Shown one piece after another: positions 11,315 through 22,269 of a stretch of DNA of 32,441 nt. The notes below the pieces were generated by a model that was given only the letters and a program-made list of their open reading frames with translations, made no database searches and was not told where the DNA came from. A program made the position numbers and the translations under genes. How positions within the stretch are numbered: position 1 is the stretch's first letter; every line of letters starts with the position of its first letter. Source of the stretch: Saccoglossus kowalevskii (Eukaryota > Hemichordata > Enteropneusta > Harrimaniidae); the NCBI RefSeq assembly GCF_000003605.2, contig NW_003124899.1:435163-467603 (forward strand), given 5' to 3'.

Positions 11315-12091
11315 TACTGTTTTCCTCACAAAAAATAGGCAATTTTTAAGCCATTTATCATTGGTTCCCATGGCAACAAGTTTTTGTCATATCTCAAAAT
11401 TTTGTTTGAGTATATATGGTGAAAAAATCATATACCGATACAGATGGATTATTATGAATTTTTTTAGAAAATTTTTTTTGCATGTTCCAAAAATCTATAA
11501 GAAGTATTTCATATTGCCCAAAAGTCGTTGACTTTTGTGCAAATCAACTATTTTGTAACATTGTTGAAACAAAACGTGATCATTTTTTGGCTCTAAAATC
11601 TAACAAGTCAAAATTATTTATGCAAAGTACCATTTTCATCATATGGAATGAATACTCCTACAAAAGGAAAGTATTCTCTCCATTCCGATCAAGAAAAAAA
11701 AAATATTTTAAAATACCAAAAGTTCTCCATATTACATATTACTTTTAAACTCACTACCTTATCAAAAACTTTGTTATCTGTACATGTATTGTGCAAGAGA
11801 TGTACAAAGCAGCATGCATTATATTACATAATTATACAAACTGATACTCAAATTCCTTAGATATTACACATACATGTATGTTTTAATTAATTATTGATTT
11901 GAGTCTGAACATTTTTTTAGGAAGGAAAATGCATCTAGCAATAAACCATATTGAGTTTTACTGGCATATTATTTGCCCTGCTTAACCTTGATGCCAATAG
12001 TTCAGAGTACAATATACACCAGTAGTAGTTACTGTCAAGGCAAGAAGGTCATTACAATGTATTTATGATAGTTGCCATGACATCACAAACC

Positions 12092-12120
12092 AATATATAT
12101 ATATATATATAGCTATATAT
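12092..12120. repeat. AT-dinucleotide microsatellite
   Basis: Alternating A and T for about 20 bases, then AGCTATATAT. An ordinary simple repeat. Confidence 0.9.
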
Positions 12121-12350
12121 TAATACCTATGTGTCAGTTACTAAGTATACTTGTTTTAGTTGACTACCCAACTACCAAAAGCTGGCTGTCCACATGGGTT
12201 TGTATATGTGTGTCTGCAGTGCAGAATTTGATCGTTTATAAAAAAAAGGTTTTGATGCATGTGTAATGATAAGCACTGTGACATTGGATTTCTAGAACTT
12301 TATCATCACAAATGCCTTAAATCAATTACTATAATTATTTTTGATATGTC

Positions 12351-12367
12351 GGGGGGGGGGGGGGGGG
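12351..12367. repeat. Homopolymer G tract (G17)
   Basis: Seventeen G residues in a row, the longest G/C homopolymer of the window, on the sense strand of the putative intron. Confidence 0.9.
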
Positions 12368-12726
12368 CTCAGCCATGTCATACATAAAGTTAAGGCAATT
12401 TTTAAATTGAATTGAAAGTTAAATATAATTTTATTCTTAGTTTATAGACATGTATAATCTTGTTCACATCATTCAAATACCGAAAATTGTGGGTTCCTTC
12501 TGTCTTCTGAATTTTCTTGAAAAATACCTAATTTTCCATTTTTCTTTAGCATTGATTGATTTCTATGGTAAATTAACTTCATTGATAGACATTGTGCTCA
12601 GTGATATAGGTTGTGACAATTCAGGAATCCTAATACTCAACTTACAAATGTACATTTAATTCAGTGAGTTTTCATTTTGATAATTTCTTATCATATTCAA
12701 AGGTAAAGTCTCTCATACACTAGTCT

Positions 12727-13413
12727 ATAGTGTCTTTCTCATAGTGCATTGTATTTCTCCTGTTGTGTATTATGTCTCTCATAATGTATTTTATTTCTCC
12801 TGTAATTCATTTTATCTCTGCTGTAGTGTATTGTATCTCTCCTGTAGTGTATTGTCTCACGCAGTGTATTGTATCTCTCCTGTAGTATAGTGCATCTCTT
12901 ATGTAGTGTATTGTGTCTCTTCTATAGTGTATTGTCTTTCTCCTGTAGTGCATTGTATCTCTTCTGTAGTGCATTGTATCTCTTGTGTAGTGTATTGTGT
13001 CTCTTCTGTATTGTATTGTCTCTCTTGTAGTGTATTGTGTCTTGTAGTGCATTGTATCTCTCCTGTAGTGTATTGTCTCACGCAGTGTATTGTATCTCTC
13101 CTGTAGTGTATTGTCTCACGCAGTGTATTGTATCTCTCCTGTAGTGCATTGTCTCACGCAGTGTATTGTATCTTTCCTGTAGTGCATTGTATCTCTCCTG
13201 TAGTGTATTGTCTCACGCAGTGTATTGTATCTCTCCTGTAGTGTACTGTCTCACGCAGTGTATTGTATCTTTCCTGTAGTGCATTGTATCTCTCCTGTAG
13301 TGTATTGCCTCTCTTCCATGGTATATTCTTCTGTAGTGTATTGTCTCTTTCATAGTGTATAGTGTCTTTCTCATAATGTATTATATCACTCTTCTAGTGC
13401 ATTGAGTCTCTCT
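12727..13413 (+). repeat. Pyrimidine-rich minisatellite, about 21-bp unit
   Basis: About 690 bp of tandem units with core TAGTGTATTGTATCTCTCCT. Many units are expanded to a 38-bp higher-order form in which a CTCACGCAG half-unit is inserted; this form recurs near 12842, 13062, 13100, 13200 and 13239. Units at both ends are more diverged than the centre. Each sense-strand unit gives a pyrimidine run followed by TGTAG or CGCAG, the shape of a 3' splice site. Because 21 is divisible by three, open frames run through it on both strands (for example 12807-13052 minus); these are repeat artefacts. Confidence 0.92.
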
Positions 13414-14936
13414 TGTTTTGTTTTGTCACATTGTCAATGTATACAGCTCAACTTTTTTTATGGTAGTAGCACACACTTAAATGTCATAAGTTACCAAAAT
13501 CACCAACAAACCTGTATCATTTTGTTCCTAAAAATAATTGATCAAGAACTGTAAGTGGTCTATGGGAACTCGGGTTTATTCCTGTCACAGCCATACTGTT
13601 CTCAACACCAAAACAAAACATTACCAGCTAAGTTGCTGACTGGTTTGCTATGTGCGTCTGGAGATCGTTGCATGATTGAAACAAGCTGGGTCAAACAAAG
13701 CTCAATAGGAGACGTCAAACTAAAAGTACGGGACTCTGATACATGGAATGTAATTAGAAGATGCAATTACTTTTCAATTTATTTCATCCAATTGTATAAA
13801 TTGCTGTATGACAGTAGCAAAGTTATTGAAACAAATTAAATAAAATGTATGTACTGATATAATTTTGCATATGGTAGATACAGTCCTGATGTGTAGACTA
13901 GTGTATGTCACAACGCAAGTTATTCAGTCGAGTGGCACACCCTCGCAAATCTCTCATTAGTTCTAATTTTGTACAATCTTGAGACGTGCGTTGTAAACCA
14001 ATCGGCATCTTAGCTAGCGATGTTGCTGTTTTGGGGTTTGAAACAGTATGGTGGTGACAGTATTATAGTTTAAAATTTAAGAAAAAAACAATATAAAAAT
14101 ACTTTAAAACGTGCAAAATGTTTGGTAGAAAAAAAATTATTGTGCTCAAATGTTTGACCCATGCAGTCACTTGTCAGTTTAAACAGGTTATCAGCATAAT
14201 ACATTGCTATGATTTATACATGCCACGCCACGTCTTCAGGAGTTCATAAAACTACAATACAGTGTTTAATGTTGAATCTACGAATCCCCTCCAACATGGC
14301 AGCTAATTAACATATGAATCCTTGGGTAACACATATAACGGTGAATGCCATCATGGTAGATATCAATAACTTATTGTTTTTTACGCAGTGCTTAAAATAT
14401 GCTTGTGAAATATCTTTGGTAATCGCTTAATGGAATGTACGTATGTACATGGCTAATAAAATGGTCTCTCTGTTCGTGGCTACCTTTACAAACAGTTCTT
14501 TTGATATTATTCCTTAATAAAAATGAGGTGTCAAGTAAGTGTTGATAAGATTTTGTTAGTTTGATAGCTGTAATGTTTGTCGTAATAACCCTCCTTCCTA
14601 CTCAACACCTAGTTTTAATATCAAGAATATTATATAATACAAACGAAGCCTTATTTCTGGATTTTCATACTGTATTTATTGAGCTGTCTGTTTGTTTATT
14701 TAGTTTTTTTCCCCCAACATTACACACTTCATAGTTGGTGCTGTTTTGTGCCTGTTAGTATCAGGAACAGAACTCGCCAACAAAGAGTTTGTTATACATG
14801 CATGTTATTAATAGAGGTACAATTGATTTGTATTAATAATATCGTGTATACTTTCAGTTAGACATTTAGTAACTTTTTTATTTTTAATATGAGATGTGCA
14901 TTTATGGCTTTTTGTAAGTAACTCAGCAAAGTAGAA

Positions 14937-14947
14937 CCCCCCCCCCC
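14937..14947. repeat. Homopolymer C tract (C11)
   Basis: Eleven C residues followed by TCGAG. Confidence 0.9.
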
Positions 14948-15310
14948 TCGAGTTTAGCTTCAGCTAAATCCAAATGCTGTTAGATCAAGAAGCGATTTAT
15001 TTCATTATTATGAACTTGCCCAACACAGAATTTGTGTGTATGTTTGTGTTCTAGTAAATATCGTGTCACAAATATCACATAATATTTATTCAGAATGGCC
15101 TAATATGGAAACTTTTCAAACTACTAAATGTCAAATGATAAAGGGAACTCAACTTCAAGAAATAGACATGTTTGGAGTACGCTGGTTACTGAGCATGCAC
15201 TAGTATCGATCTTGCGATTGGAAGAGGTGTAGTGAGTTTATGCTCAATCATTTGTATGACGATTTGGTGCCAATTACCTTGTCCGTCTGAGATTTTCTGG
15301 AGTTACTGGT

Positions 15311-15340
15311 ATGTACATGTACATGTACATATGTGTACAT
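15311..15340. repeat. ACATGT hexamer repeat
   Basis: About four degenerate units of the self-complementary hexamer ACATGT. The related palindrome TACATGTA also recurs singly across the window. Confidence 0.8.
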
Positions 15341-15802
15341 TTGTTGCTTTCAAGTTAGATGCTATTGCTCCGAGGGTATCACAACTACATTATTTTTTAG
15401 ATCATCTCTCTAGACTAACCCCAAATACTGATGTTTTCTTTTGCATGAAAAATCGCAAAAAAACACAAAACAAACTCTCAGATTTACTCAAATTGTATTA
15501 CCCTCTTAAACCATCGCTACAATTGTTTTTTCTAGTTGAATGCATGCTTTATATATTATTATATATAAGAGAATGTGGAAAAAAAGTAAATTTGATATTT
15601 TCAAAGAAAAAAACCCTCTATTACATCCTTAATGACTATTTGAAGATAAAAAATTTAGTACTTCATTACAAACGTGTGTAAAACTGTATTAAATATTAAT
15701 TTCCCACTTTACATTGCACTTCGCTTACATGTATGAACTGTTAAAAGTTGCATTCTCAGGATCTGTAGAAAAACCTCTCACTGACCTACACTAAGCAGTA
15801 TA

Positions 15803-15920
15803 AGGGCTTTGGGTTTTGTAAGAAAAAAAGTATATTCACTGGATTTTATTTTCACGGAAACATCCCTTCAGCGAAAATAGCGAAAATAAATTCCAAGCGA
15901 AAATTAAATATTCTACAATA
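15803..15920 (-). mobile_element. MITE family A, truncated copy, reverse orientation
   Basis: The segment ending ATATTCTACAATA matches the reverse complement of the left half of the full copy at 18656-18867, including GCGAAAATAGCGAAAATAAA and the GGATTTTATTTTCAC block. The terminal TACTGTA is mutated (TATTGTA in the family orientation). The other half is missing or strongly diverged, so the lower boundary is approximate. Confidence 0.7.
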
Positions 15921-18040
15921 TTGCATTTCTGTTATGAGAAGTGCATGTACAGTGTACATGGATATCATATTTTGCAGTAGCATCTGTACAAATATGAAGA
16001 TTTTGTTTGACAGATAGATTGGTCTCTGCCTGTCTGCACATGTACTACTGTCTATGCAATTATTACTGTTTACACTGCATTGTGCAAAGATGTGTGAAAG
16101 ACTAGTCATCTCACTGTCTATGCCCTTTTGTTGTGATCCAAGAATGAGATAATGATAATTTCAATAACTGCAATGAATAGGGTATTTTCAATAACCACAA
16201 TGAATAGAGTGTGTCCTTTGACCAATACCCGAGTTACAAGAGAAAAGATGCACACTAATGTATGGTAGCTACTGACATACATTTTTTTGGCATGTCGCTC
16301 TTCTCTTAATAGTTTAGAGTAAGCCCCATCTGTTTCACGAAAACAATCACAAAAAAAACCAAACTGTCAACAAAATTTAGTCTCAGATTACAAGGAGTAT
16401 CGTACTCTGTATTGAAGGTGTGATTCTAATAGAGGGAATACTGTATCACTTATCAACACATCACTGGCTGAAAGCCTCCATGGACAGCACATGTGTTAAC
16501 CAAATTTGTAGTACAAGTATGGTGACAATCTAAACAATACAATTTCTTTTCCACTCATTTGTCTTGGACTTGCACATAAAAATACTGGTCTTTAAATTAA
16601 TACAAATGTTTTGCTGCAGTCCCTTAGGTGTTTATCCTGACACGATGATATAAGTGGTGTCTTCAGACAGTAGCTCAAATAACAATCCGGTTTGAGCTGT
16701 CCGCATAGGATGTCGCCGCCACTCTCATCCTGTCAGACTATTTAGTGCTTGGTTTTAGACAACTTTCCCTGTGCTGTATTAGAAATGAACATAACATAGA
16801 TTTATTGTATGCTAGATTATTGAAAATATGATTACTGATGCACCTGCGTCATTCATGTAATATGTGCTACTGAGATTAATATAGCAAATACTGTATTTGC
16901 TCCATTAATGCGCTTACGTAAATTACAGAGATAAATAAGTCATCTCGTAGGGGTAATACAATACAAGTTGCAGCCAACTATTCACTGTGGTCCTTAAAAC
17001 AAGTTTTACACTATGATCTACCAGGCAAAAAATAGTCCCATGTGAACAACAACTCACAGAGAACAGTTCACCTATAGTATTATTTGTCTTTGTTTCGGAC
17101 AGAGTCATTTCTGAAGCATGCTTTGACTGATCACATTCAAACTTGACACATAGTCTATGTATGATGACTTACATATGCACAATTTTGTTACCATTTGAAC
17201 AAACATGGCTGACTGGTAACCATTTTGGTACTAAAATTTGCTGAATTCTGGTACTTAAACTTGTCCAAAATCATGTCTCAAAGATGAAAATGGTGATTCT
17301 ATTCAAATTTTTTACATATTGCGTTACAGGTGAACATCATATAACAAAACTAACCATTTTTTTTTTTATTCATGTTTATGCCGATTTCTCAATGTATCGC
17401 CATATTTCTTTGAAAGTTTGCACAAACAATACTCGTCGGTAATACCATAGATTGTGTTATTTTGTGTGAAATTTGTTGAATTGATGGTAATTTTTTTTAA
17501 ATTCTAAAAACGCAGTCAGTAAATGTTTCTGGAATAAATTCTCGCAGTATTGTGCATGTCAATTTTTTTTTTTTAGATTGAACAAAAATAGCGGGGAATC
17601 ATTTGATATTTTTATGGTATTTGTGCTAGTTTTTCTGTATGTGTGATGTTGTCAGTCTATGCACTTCCAATGATACTGAAATTTACATATGGGTGGTGCA
17701 TATGAGCGCCTTGGTAGGACTTGTACATCTGACTCTGTACTGAACACAGAAATCTACTACCAGTAAAAACAACACAGGGACTGTGCCTTGTCAACGCCAG
17801 TTTCTCAATTTAAATTTTAATATGGTTATGAACATTATTGTTAAGTTAGAAGTATTTGAAAGGTCCCTGACCGCCTAGCTCTTGCCCAGATAGTTTCTAT
17901 TTAGTGGTAAATACATTACAATTTAGCTGCACAATGTTTTTTTCTAATTTTTTGTAATCGCTCTGTGTCTTGTATAAATCGCTGACAGTTGTTCACATAT
18001 TAATGATAACCTTTATATTCATAGTTTAACCTTTATTTGT
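15921..18040 (+). other. Putative intron sequence, no coding sequence seen
   Basis: AT-rich noncoding DNA. It includes one member of a diverged dispersed pair (17171-17230) and T tracts near 17357 and 17563. No convincing exon is visible. Confidence 0.5.
17171..17230 (+). repeat. Diverged dispersed repeat, copy 1
   Basis: The stretch from ACATATGCAC to ATGGCTGACTGGTAACC aligns over about 60 bp with 26761-26822 (ACATATGCGC to ATGGCCGACTGGTGGCC). Spacing between the two conserved blocks is similar in both. Probably an old interspersed repeat of unknown class. Confidence 0.35.
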
Positions 18041-18242
18041 TTAACCCCTTTTTAAAATAGTGTAAATTTTTTCACCTTAAATAAATCTGCATAATTATTT
18101 CTAAAAAAAATTTCAAAATTGTAATCAATTCGAGTAGACAATGTGAAACGATGTCAGTTTGACCAAAAATTATCAAACAAATCATTAATAATTTGAAAAA
18201 TGTTGATGGGGGGGGGGGGAAATATGGCGTTCAAAGGGTAAA
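18041..18242. mobile_element. Possible piggyBac-type MITE remnant
   Basis: TTAACCCCTTTTTAAA at the left and GCGTTCAAAGGGTAAA at the right are imperfectly inverted. Together they resemble the TTAA target plus CCCTTT termini of piggyBac-type nonautonomous elements. A G12 tract lies inside. The ends pair poorly, so the call is tentative. Confidence 0.3.
18208..18219. repeat. Homopolymer G tract (G12)
   Basis: Twelve G residues within the possible piggyBac-type remnant. Confidence 0.9.
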
Positions 18243-18368
18243 TGTGTCATATCTTTTTTATGGTTAAATATTAAAATGTCAAACATATGTGACACAAGTT
18301 TTGATACTGACCTGTTAAAAATATAATTCCTGAATTCCACTCATCTGAAACCTTTGTTTACATATCAG

Positions 18369-18588
18369 TTAACCTTTTCACCACCCGTTACCTATTTTCA
18401 TCACAAATTCACAAAATAGTCCTGTTAGTGTTAGTCCTCTCTTTCCTTCCGGAGACTGGGACAAATATAGCCAATTTTTTGGGGTAAAAACTGAAAATTG
18501 ACTCAAATTTTGTCTGTTGGCTCCAAAATTCCAGAAATATTGAAGATTATAAGAAAAAAAGTGGGCGGGAAATCTGGTGGTAAATATG
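18369..18588 (+). mobile_element. piggyBac-like MITE family B, copy 1
   Basis: Starts TTAACCTTTTCACCACC; the paralogous copy at 22270-22489 ends in the inverted sequence GTGGTGAAAAGGTTA. The two share about 200 bp, including TCACAAATTCACAAAATAGT (with one difference), a TAGCCAATTTTTTG-like block and CCCCAAAATT-like sequence. TTAA followed by CCTT fits the known piggyBac terminus. The right end of this copy is mutated (GGTGGTAAATA). No transposase is encoded. A minus-strand frame shared with copy 2 is discussed in the findings. Confidence 0.6.
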
Positions 18589-18655
18589 CTCCTCAGCAAT
18601 TTCATGTATAGTACATTTAGTAGAATTGACCATTAACTGAAAATTGTATTTAGTA

Positions 18656-18867
18656 TACTGTAGAATACTTTATTTTCGCTTGGAATTTATTTTCGCTATT
18701 TTTGCTGAAGGGATGATTCCGTGAAAATAAAATCCAGCGAATATACTTTTTTTCCTATATTTCACATTAAACTCATAAAAAATCAGTGAAAATAAATTCC
18801 AAGCAAAACGCCCAAAAAGCCTTTTCAGCGAAAATTAATTCCAGCGAAAATAAAGTATTCCACAGTA
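18656..18867 (+). mobile_element. MITE family A, full-length copy (212 bp)
   Basis: Left end TACTGTAGAATACTTTATTT and right end AAATAAAGTATTCCACAGTA are inverted repeats with 1 mismatch in 20. Similarity continues inward for about 20 more bases with an indel. The interior is made of repeated GCGAAAATAAATTCCA-type blocks on alternating strands. There is no open frame. TA lies at both ends, which would suit a TA-targeting superfamily, but the class is not certain. Confidence 0.8.
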
Positions 18868-20089
18868 TGCTGGATCATTAAAAAGTCATAGACATACCAT
18901 TTGGTGCTTGTACTATTAATAGAGCAAAATACAGTAATACAAACTCGAAAAAAAATGTCTCATCAGAAAATACTTATTAATGTTGTCACTTATTCTTTAT
19001 GTCAAGCAGATATGAAAACACATAAAATAAGAGTGGGTCATCCAGTCTTTGTTTCCAAGGTTATTCTATTTTTAAACATGTAGTATCCTGGCAGCATTAA
19101 AACCTGAAACTGCAGCCATTTTGAATAACAATTTGAGATGCATGTTTGTTTGAGATTATTGCTGGTTACCATGAATACTTCAAAATATTGTTTGGGAAGT
19201 GTACTCATCAGATGTAAAAGGTGGTGAGTGTCGTGTAGTGCATGTTTGAATTTCATTTTAAGCAAACAAAGTATTTTACATGCCTTGTGTACGTTGCTAG
19301 GGGTCCCATATCAACAAGAATGTGATAACGTGCAATATTGAGGCTCATTCACCTTAAAGATGACAAAACAAATCAATCCATATCCCTGATTGTTGTGTTG
19401 CTTGTGTTACAGCATTCACCATCAAAATGATGTGTTTTATGATAAATTAATATAAGATTTAATTCTTTCTAGTTAAAGTCTGTTTGTTCGGCCATTGCCT
19501 CCCCACTGTACTGCGACAGGTCCTGTGCAGAGAGTGTATTAAAGTGCACCTTCTTTGGCAATTTGACATCCCACCATATTGTTTTACATATATGCCCTTT
19601 GCCAATTATCCAATCAGATGTATGTATTTTACAAGATCAAAAATATGATGTCTTGGTTGGGTTACGCATTTGTACTTGGTAGTGGGGTGCTGTTCGGGTA
19701 TGTGCATGTTGGTTCGCGAAACCATGTGATTCAAACATCAGGATAATACAACTATGGACATTTAATAGTATCCATATTGCTGGCCTGTAGTTATATCTCA
19801 CGAACAGGGCCGTGCAGGGAAGATAACAAAGTTAGGCAATGCAAGGTGACCATGTTCTCCCATGATGTTTTTCTACACTGTTATCTACAGTGACACAATG
19901 CGTCAGATTTATATGCTCCCACGCTTTTCTTATCTTTTGTTATTAATATCACTGTGCATCATCAGTCTGGAGCGGTTTACCTCTCAAAGCACGCTATAAT
20001 GTCCATTGTTGTATCTTGAGTTTTCCTATTTACCATGGGCATTGTACGTTGTTGGCTAAAATAAAATATTTGTGTCTTCAAAATTGCAG
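18868..20089 (+). other. Putative intron sequence, no coding sequence seen
   Basis: No convincing reading frame. The segment 19480-19560 is less AT-rich but carries stops in all sense frames. Confidence 0.45.
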
Positions 20090-20178
20090 ATTTCTCAGAC
20101 AATATGTCTCCAAAGAGTGACACCACCCTGGCTGGAGTAGTTTTCATTGCTTCTGTTCAATGTTCATTCTGTCGCTAA
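20090..20178 (+). CDS. Candidate downstream exon of the main gene (weak)
   Basis: After a plausible acceptor (GTGTCTTCAAAATTGCAG, with TGGCTAAA as a possible branch site), the phase-1 frame left open by exon 2 reads DFSDNMSPKSDTTLAG and on to CGC TAA at 20176. The joined codon would be G+AT, Asp. The polar Ser/Asp/Thr peptide resembles exon 2 in composition. It could end at a weak donor GGA|GTAGTT (20137) or be a terminal exon. No polyadenylation signal is near. I have no homologue to support it, and a chance frame of this length is quite possible. Confidence 0.22.
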
Positions 20179-20829
20179 AGTTAAATGCACTTTGCCAATT
20201 GCGATAATTATTTTCAGAGTTGATACTGTACTTGTCACCAACCCAGTGTACATGGTTGAGGGTTGATTGAGCAACAGACCTGCAGCTAACATGTTGACAG
20301 ACATAGCACTAAAAAACATGTACAAGTTTTGTCCCTGCAGATGGCCATTGTCATATTTTAAGAAGAGCCAACGTGTTGTGACATATATCTGATATTTAAT
20401 TCGTCGCTTATATCTTCTGGGACCCTCTGGAACATCTATAATAGTTATTAATCGACCTCTTTAGCAATGTAGATTCCCCTTTGGTATTAAGTACTTGCTA
20501 CTGTCTAAAGTCAGACGAGTTTTTCACTACTTGATCACAGCACTGCACAAAAGCTGCATCCGAAATCCACTTCATACCTACGGGTAAACTTCCTTTTAAA
20601 CATCATGTACACAAGAAGTTTACGACAGTTACTAATTGCTTGTCGTTTATAAACAGATTTCCCGTAAATGCTTTGACCAAAGTAAAATTGCAAAGTAGTG
20701 GGCCCACTTCTAGTGATAAATAACGAAGGGCGATGGCTGTGGATATTAAAATCTTATGTCAGTGTTGATCCATAGTTTAGGTTCTCACTCAGTCTATTTA
20801 TGAAAGTCTATAACTATTGTTATCAATAG
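20179..20829 (+). other. Noncoding stretch
   Basis: Contains the first copy of a 35-bp dispersed motif (20408-20442). Nothing else recognisable. Confidence 0.45.
20408..20442 (+). repeat. 35-bp dispersed motif, copy 1
   Basis: TTATATCTTCTGGGACCCTC continuing to CTATAAT is repeated at 23604-23638 with one difference. Weaker similarity continues for about 70 bp downstream in both places (for example TACTTGCTACTG versus TACCTGCTACC). Confidence 0.7.
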
Positions 20830-20871
20830 TCGGAATAGGCGAAAAAGAACAACAGGAAAAATGGCTGTCAG
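20830..20871 (+). CDS. Candidate 42-nt cassette exon (weak)
   Basis: Between an acceptor TTGTTATCAATAG and donor CAG|GTAATC lies a 42-nt block that, in the phase-1 frame of exon 2, reads GIGEKEQQEKWLS. This charged, helix-prone peptide would suit a coiled-coil protein. It is phase 1 at both ends, so it could be included or skipped without a frame change. Short length and moderate splice sites make chance likely. Confidence 0.2.
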
Positions 20872-21044
20872 GTAATCCTTTAGTTAAACATTGGTACGGC
20901 ATATTCACTACTGCATCCACCTATACCTAAGCACTCAATTGATTTATAAGTTGTTATAGTAGCATGCATCAACTTCTGACATGTTTTACTCCTATTGCTA
21001 GCTTTACTTTAAGACACAGTAACTTTTGCAAAGTTTCATCCTTA
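20872..21044 (+). other. Noncoding stretch
   Basis: AT-rich DNA between the candidate cassette exon and an inverted-repeat element. No feature seen. Confidence 0.4.
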
Positions 21045-21214
21045 TGACCACCCTCAAATAGAACCTATTGAGGGTGATGGAACCACAAAACTTATATTTA
21101 TTCTTCAAATAGTGTGTTTTATTTTATTCCACCATGGGGTCCATATTTGCAATTACCATGGTTACCGGTACATGGTCGTGATAATGGGAGAAAATGGAAC
21201 ACTATTTGAGGGTC
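21045..21214. mobile_element. Small inverted-repeat element (MITE family C)
   Basis: TGACCACCCTCAAATAG at the left is the imperfect inverse of CTATTTGAGGGTCA at the right. Both ends are flanked by TTA, which would suit a 3-bp target duplication as in PIF/Harbinger elements. The left end carries a second inner inverted copy (CTATTGAGGGT), and an internal CAAATAGTG block repeats the motif, so the ends look duplicated. There is no open frame. The superfamily is an inference from the TTA flanks only. Confidence 0.55.
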
Positions 21215-22269
21215 ATTAACCATGTTCTCTTGCTCTCAATCAGATCTCAACATCCATTTGCGTTAGGGGTCTAGTATCCAATTTCTAGGAACAATAATTT
21301 AATGTTTTGGAGTATTTCTATTATTTCCCTGGCTCGGTGTTTTCCATTGATTCTGAGTTGCAAGAAACGCCATGTGTGCATTGTCTGCAATTTTAAGCTC
21401 AGATCTAACGCTTATCAATAGAACACAATGGATTCATCTGTGTGAACACAATGATGGTAATCTGCTCGTAAACATATGGGATTATACTAATTCCTAGATT
21501 GTGGTCGCATCAATTGTTCAGAAGAGTTAACACACAAGAACAATAATAACGACAATAGGTGTTTATGATTAGACTAATCTAGAAGCAAATACTCGTAAAC
21601 ACAGTGGCAAACAAGAAGATTGATAAGTGTGTACACAATATACTAACAATAGGGATGAAATGTTGTACCAGGAACAACCAACATGGCCTTATCTATGGGG
21701 TGAAGGTTTTATTGATGTATTTGAATGCAAAACAGTGTTTAAGCATGTACAGTTTTCATTAAAACTACTATAGAAGAGGTTAATTTCAATATAAAAGTTT
21801 TCTAAATGGCTTTTTGTGTTTGTGATACTCTTCTAGTGAAGTACAAAATATGTATTCTAAGTTCTTTGTATTTTTGAATGGAATGGTTTCCAGAATCAGA
21901 TGTGTTTGAAGCCGGAGGGTCGTTACATGCGCACTCGCGGGAATTGAGTCCCAAGCAACGATAACAACACGCGTTATAACGCAAAGGCTCATGGGTAGAC
22001 GCTTGTTTGTAAACAATGACACGCTACGGCCATTTGACTCATGCGCAGATGATGACTCCCCCGCTTTAATGGATGTAGTCGTACTTGCAATACATTTATG
22101 CTTGTTTCGATGACAAAATTCTGTCAGAATGGGACACCCTATGTTTTATTACATCCAAAACAAACAACCTTTGATTCCCTGATCAGCTATTAGGCCTTCT
22201 GTTATCAGGCTATGCATCTGTGGATGATGACTTTCTCCAAAACTGCTAGTTTATTTGACTTGATATGTG
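21215..22269 (+). other. Noncoding stretch with a CpG-rich patch
   Basis: Mostly AT-rich and without a supported gene. The segment 21911-22065 is strikingly CpG-rich for this window (GCGCACTCGCGG, ACGCGT, ATGCGCAG, CCGC) and may be regulatory. Minus-strand frames over it (21786-22022) have no splice support. Confidence 0.45.

Larger units (their letters stand above)
10852..12726 (+). other. Start of intron 2, no coding sequence seen
   Basis: Begins with the strong donor GTAAGTTTG. AT-rich and noncoding in appearance. It holds a C10 tract (11174-11183), a Tc1-like terminus candidate (11283-11314), an AT microsatellite (12092-12120) and a G17 tract (12351-12367). Open frames here are short and biased by A/T runs. 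Confidence 0.6.
13414..15802 (+). other. Putative intron sequence, no coding sequence seen
   Basis: AT-rich, with a C11 tract at 14937-14947 and an ACATGT repeat at 15311-15340. Longer open frames (13555-13839 and 15232-15681) lack splice-site support and have noncoding-like, Tyr/Leu/Lys-biased composition. Confidence 0.5.

Noticed and set aside
12807-13052. Repetitive Tyr/Thr/Arg peptide on the minus strand
   Set aside because: It is produced by the 21-bp minisatellite, whose length is a multiple of three. The plus-strand frame at 12906-13106 has the same cause. No start context or conservation signal.
13555-13839. 94-codon plus-strand frame
   Set aside because: No acceptor or donor fits exon 2's phase and no domain is recognisable. 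Ends among AT-rich sequence without a polyadenylation context that would make it a gene.
15232-15681. 149-codon plus-strand frame
   Set aside because: Composition (Tyr, Leu, Lys, Phe runs) is that of translated AT-rich DNA, it starts with an ACATGT repeat in frame, and it lacks splice support. No recognisable domain.
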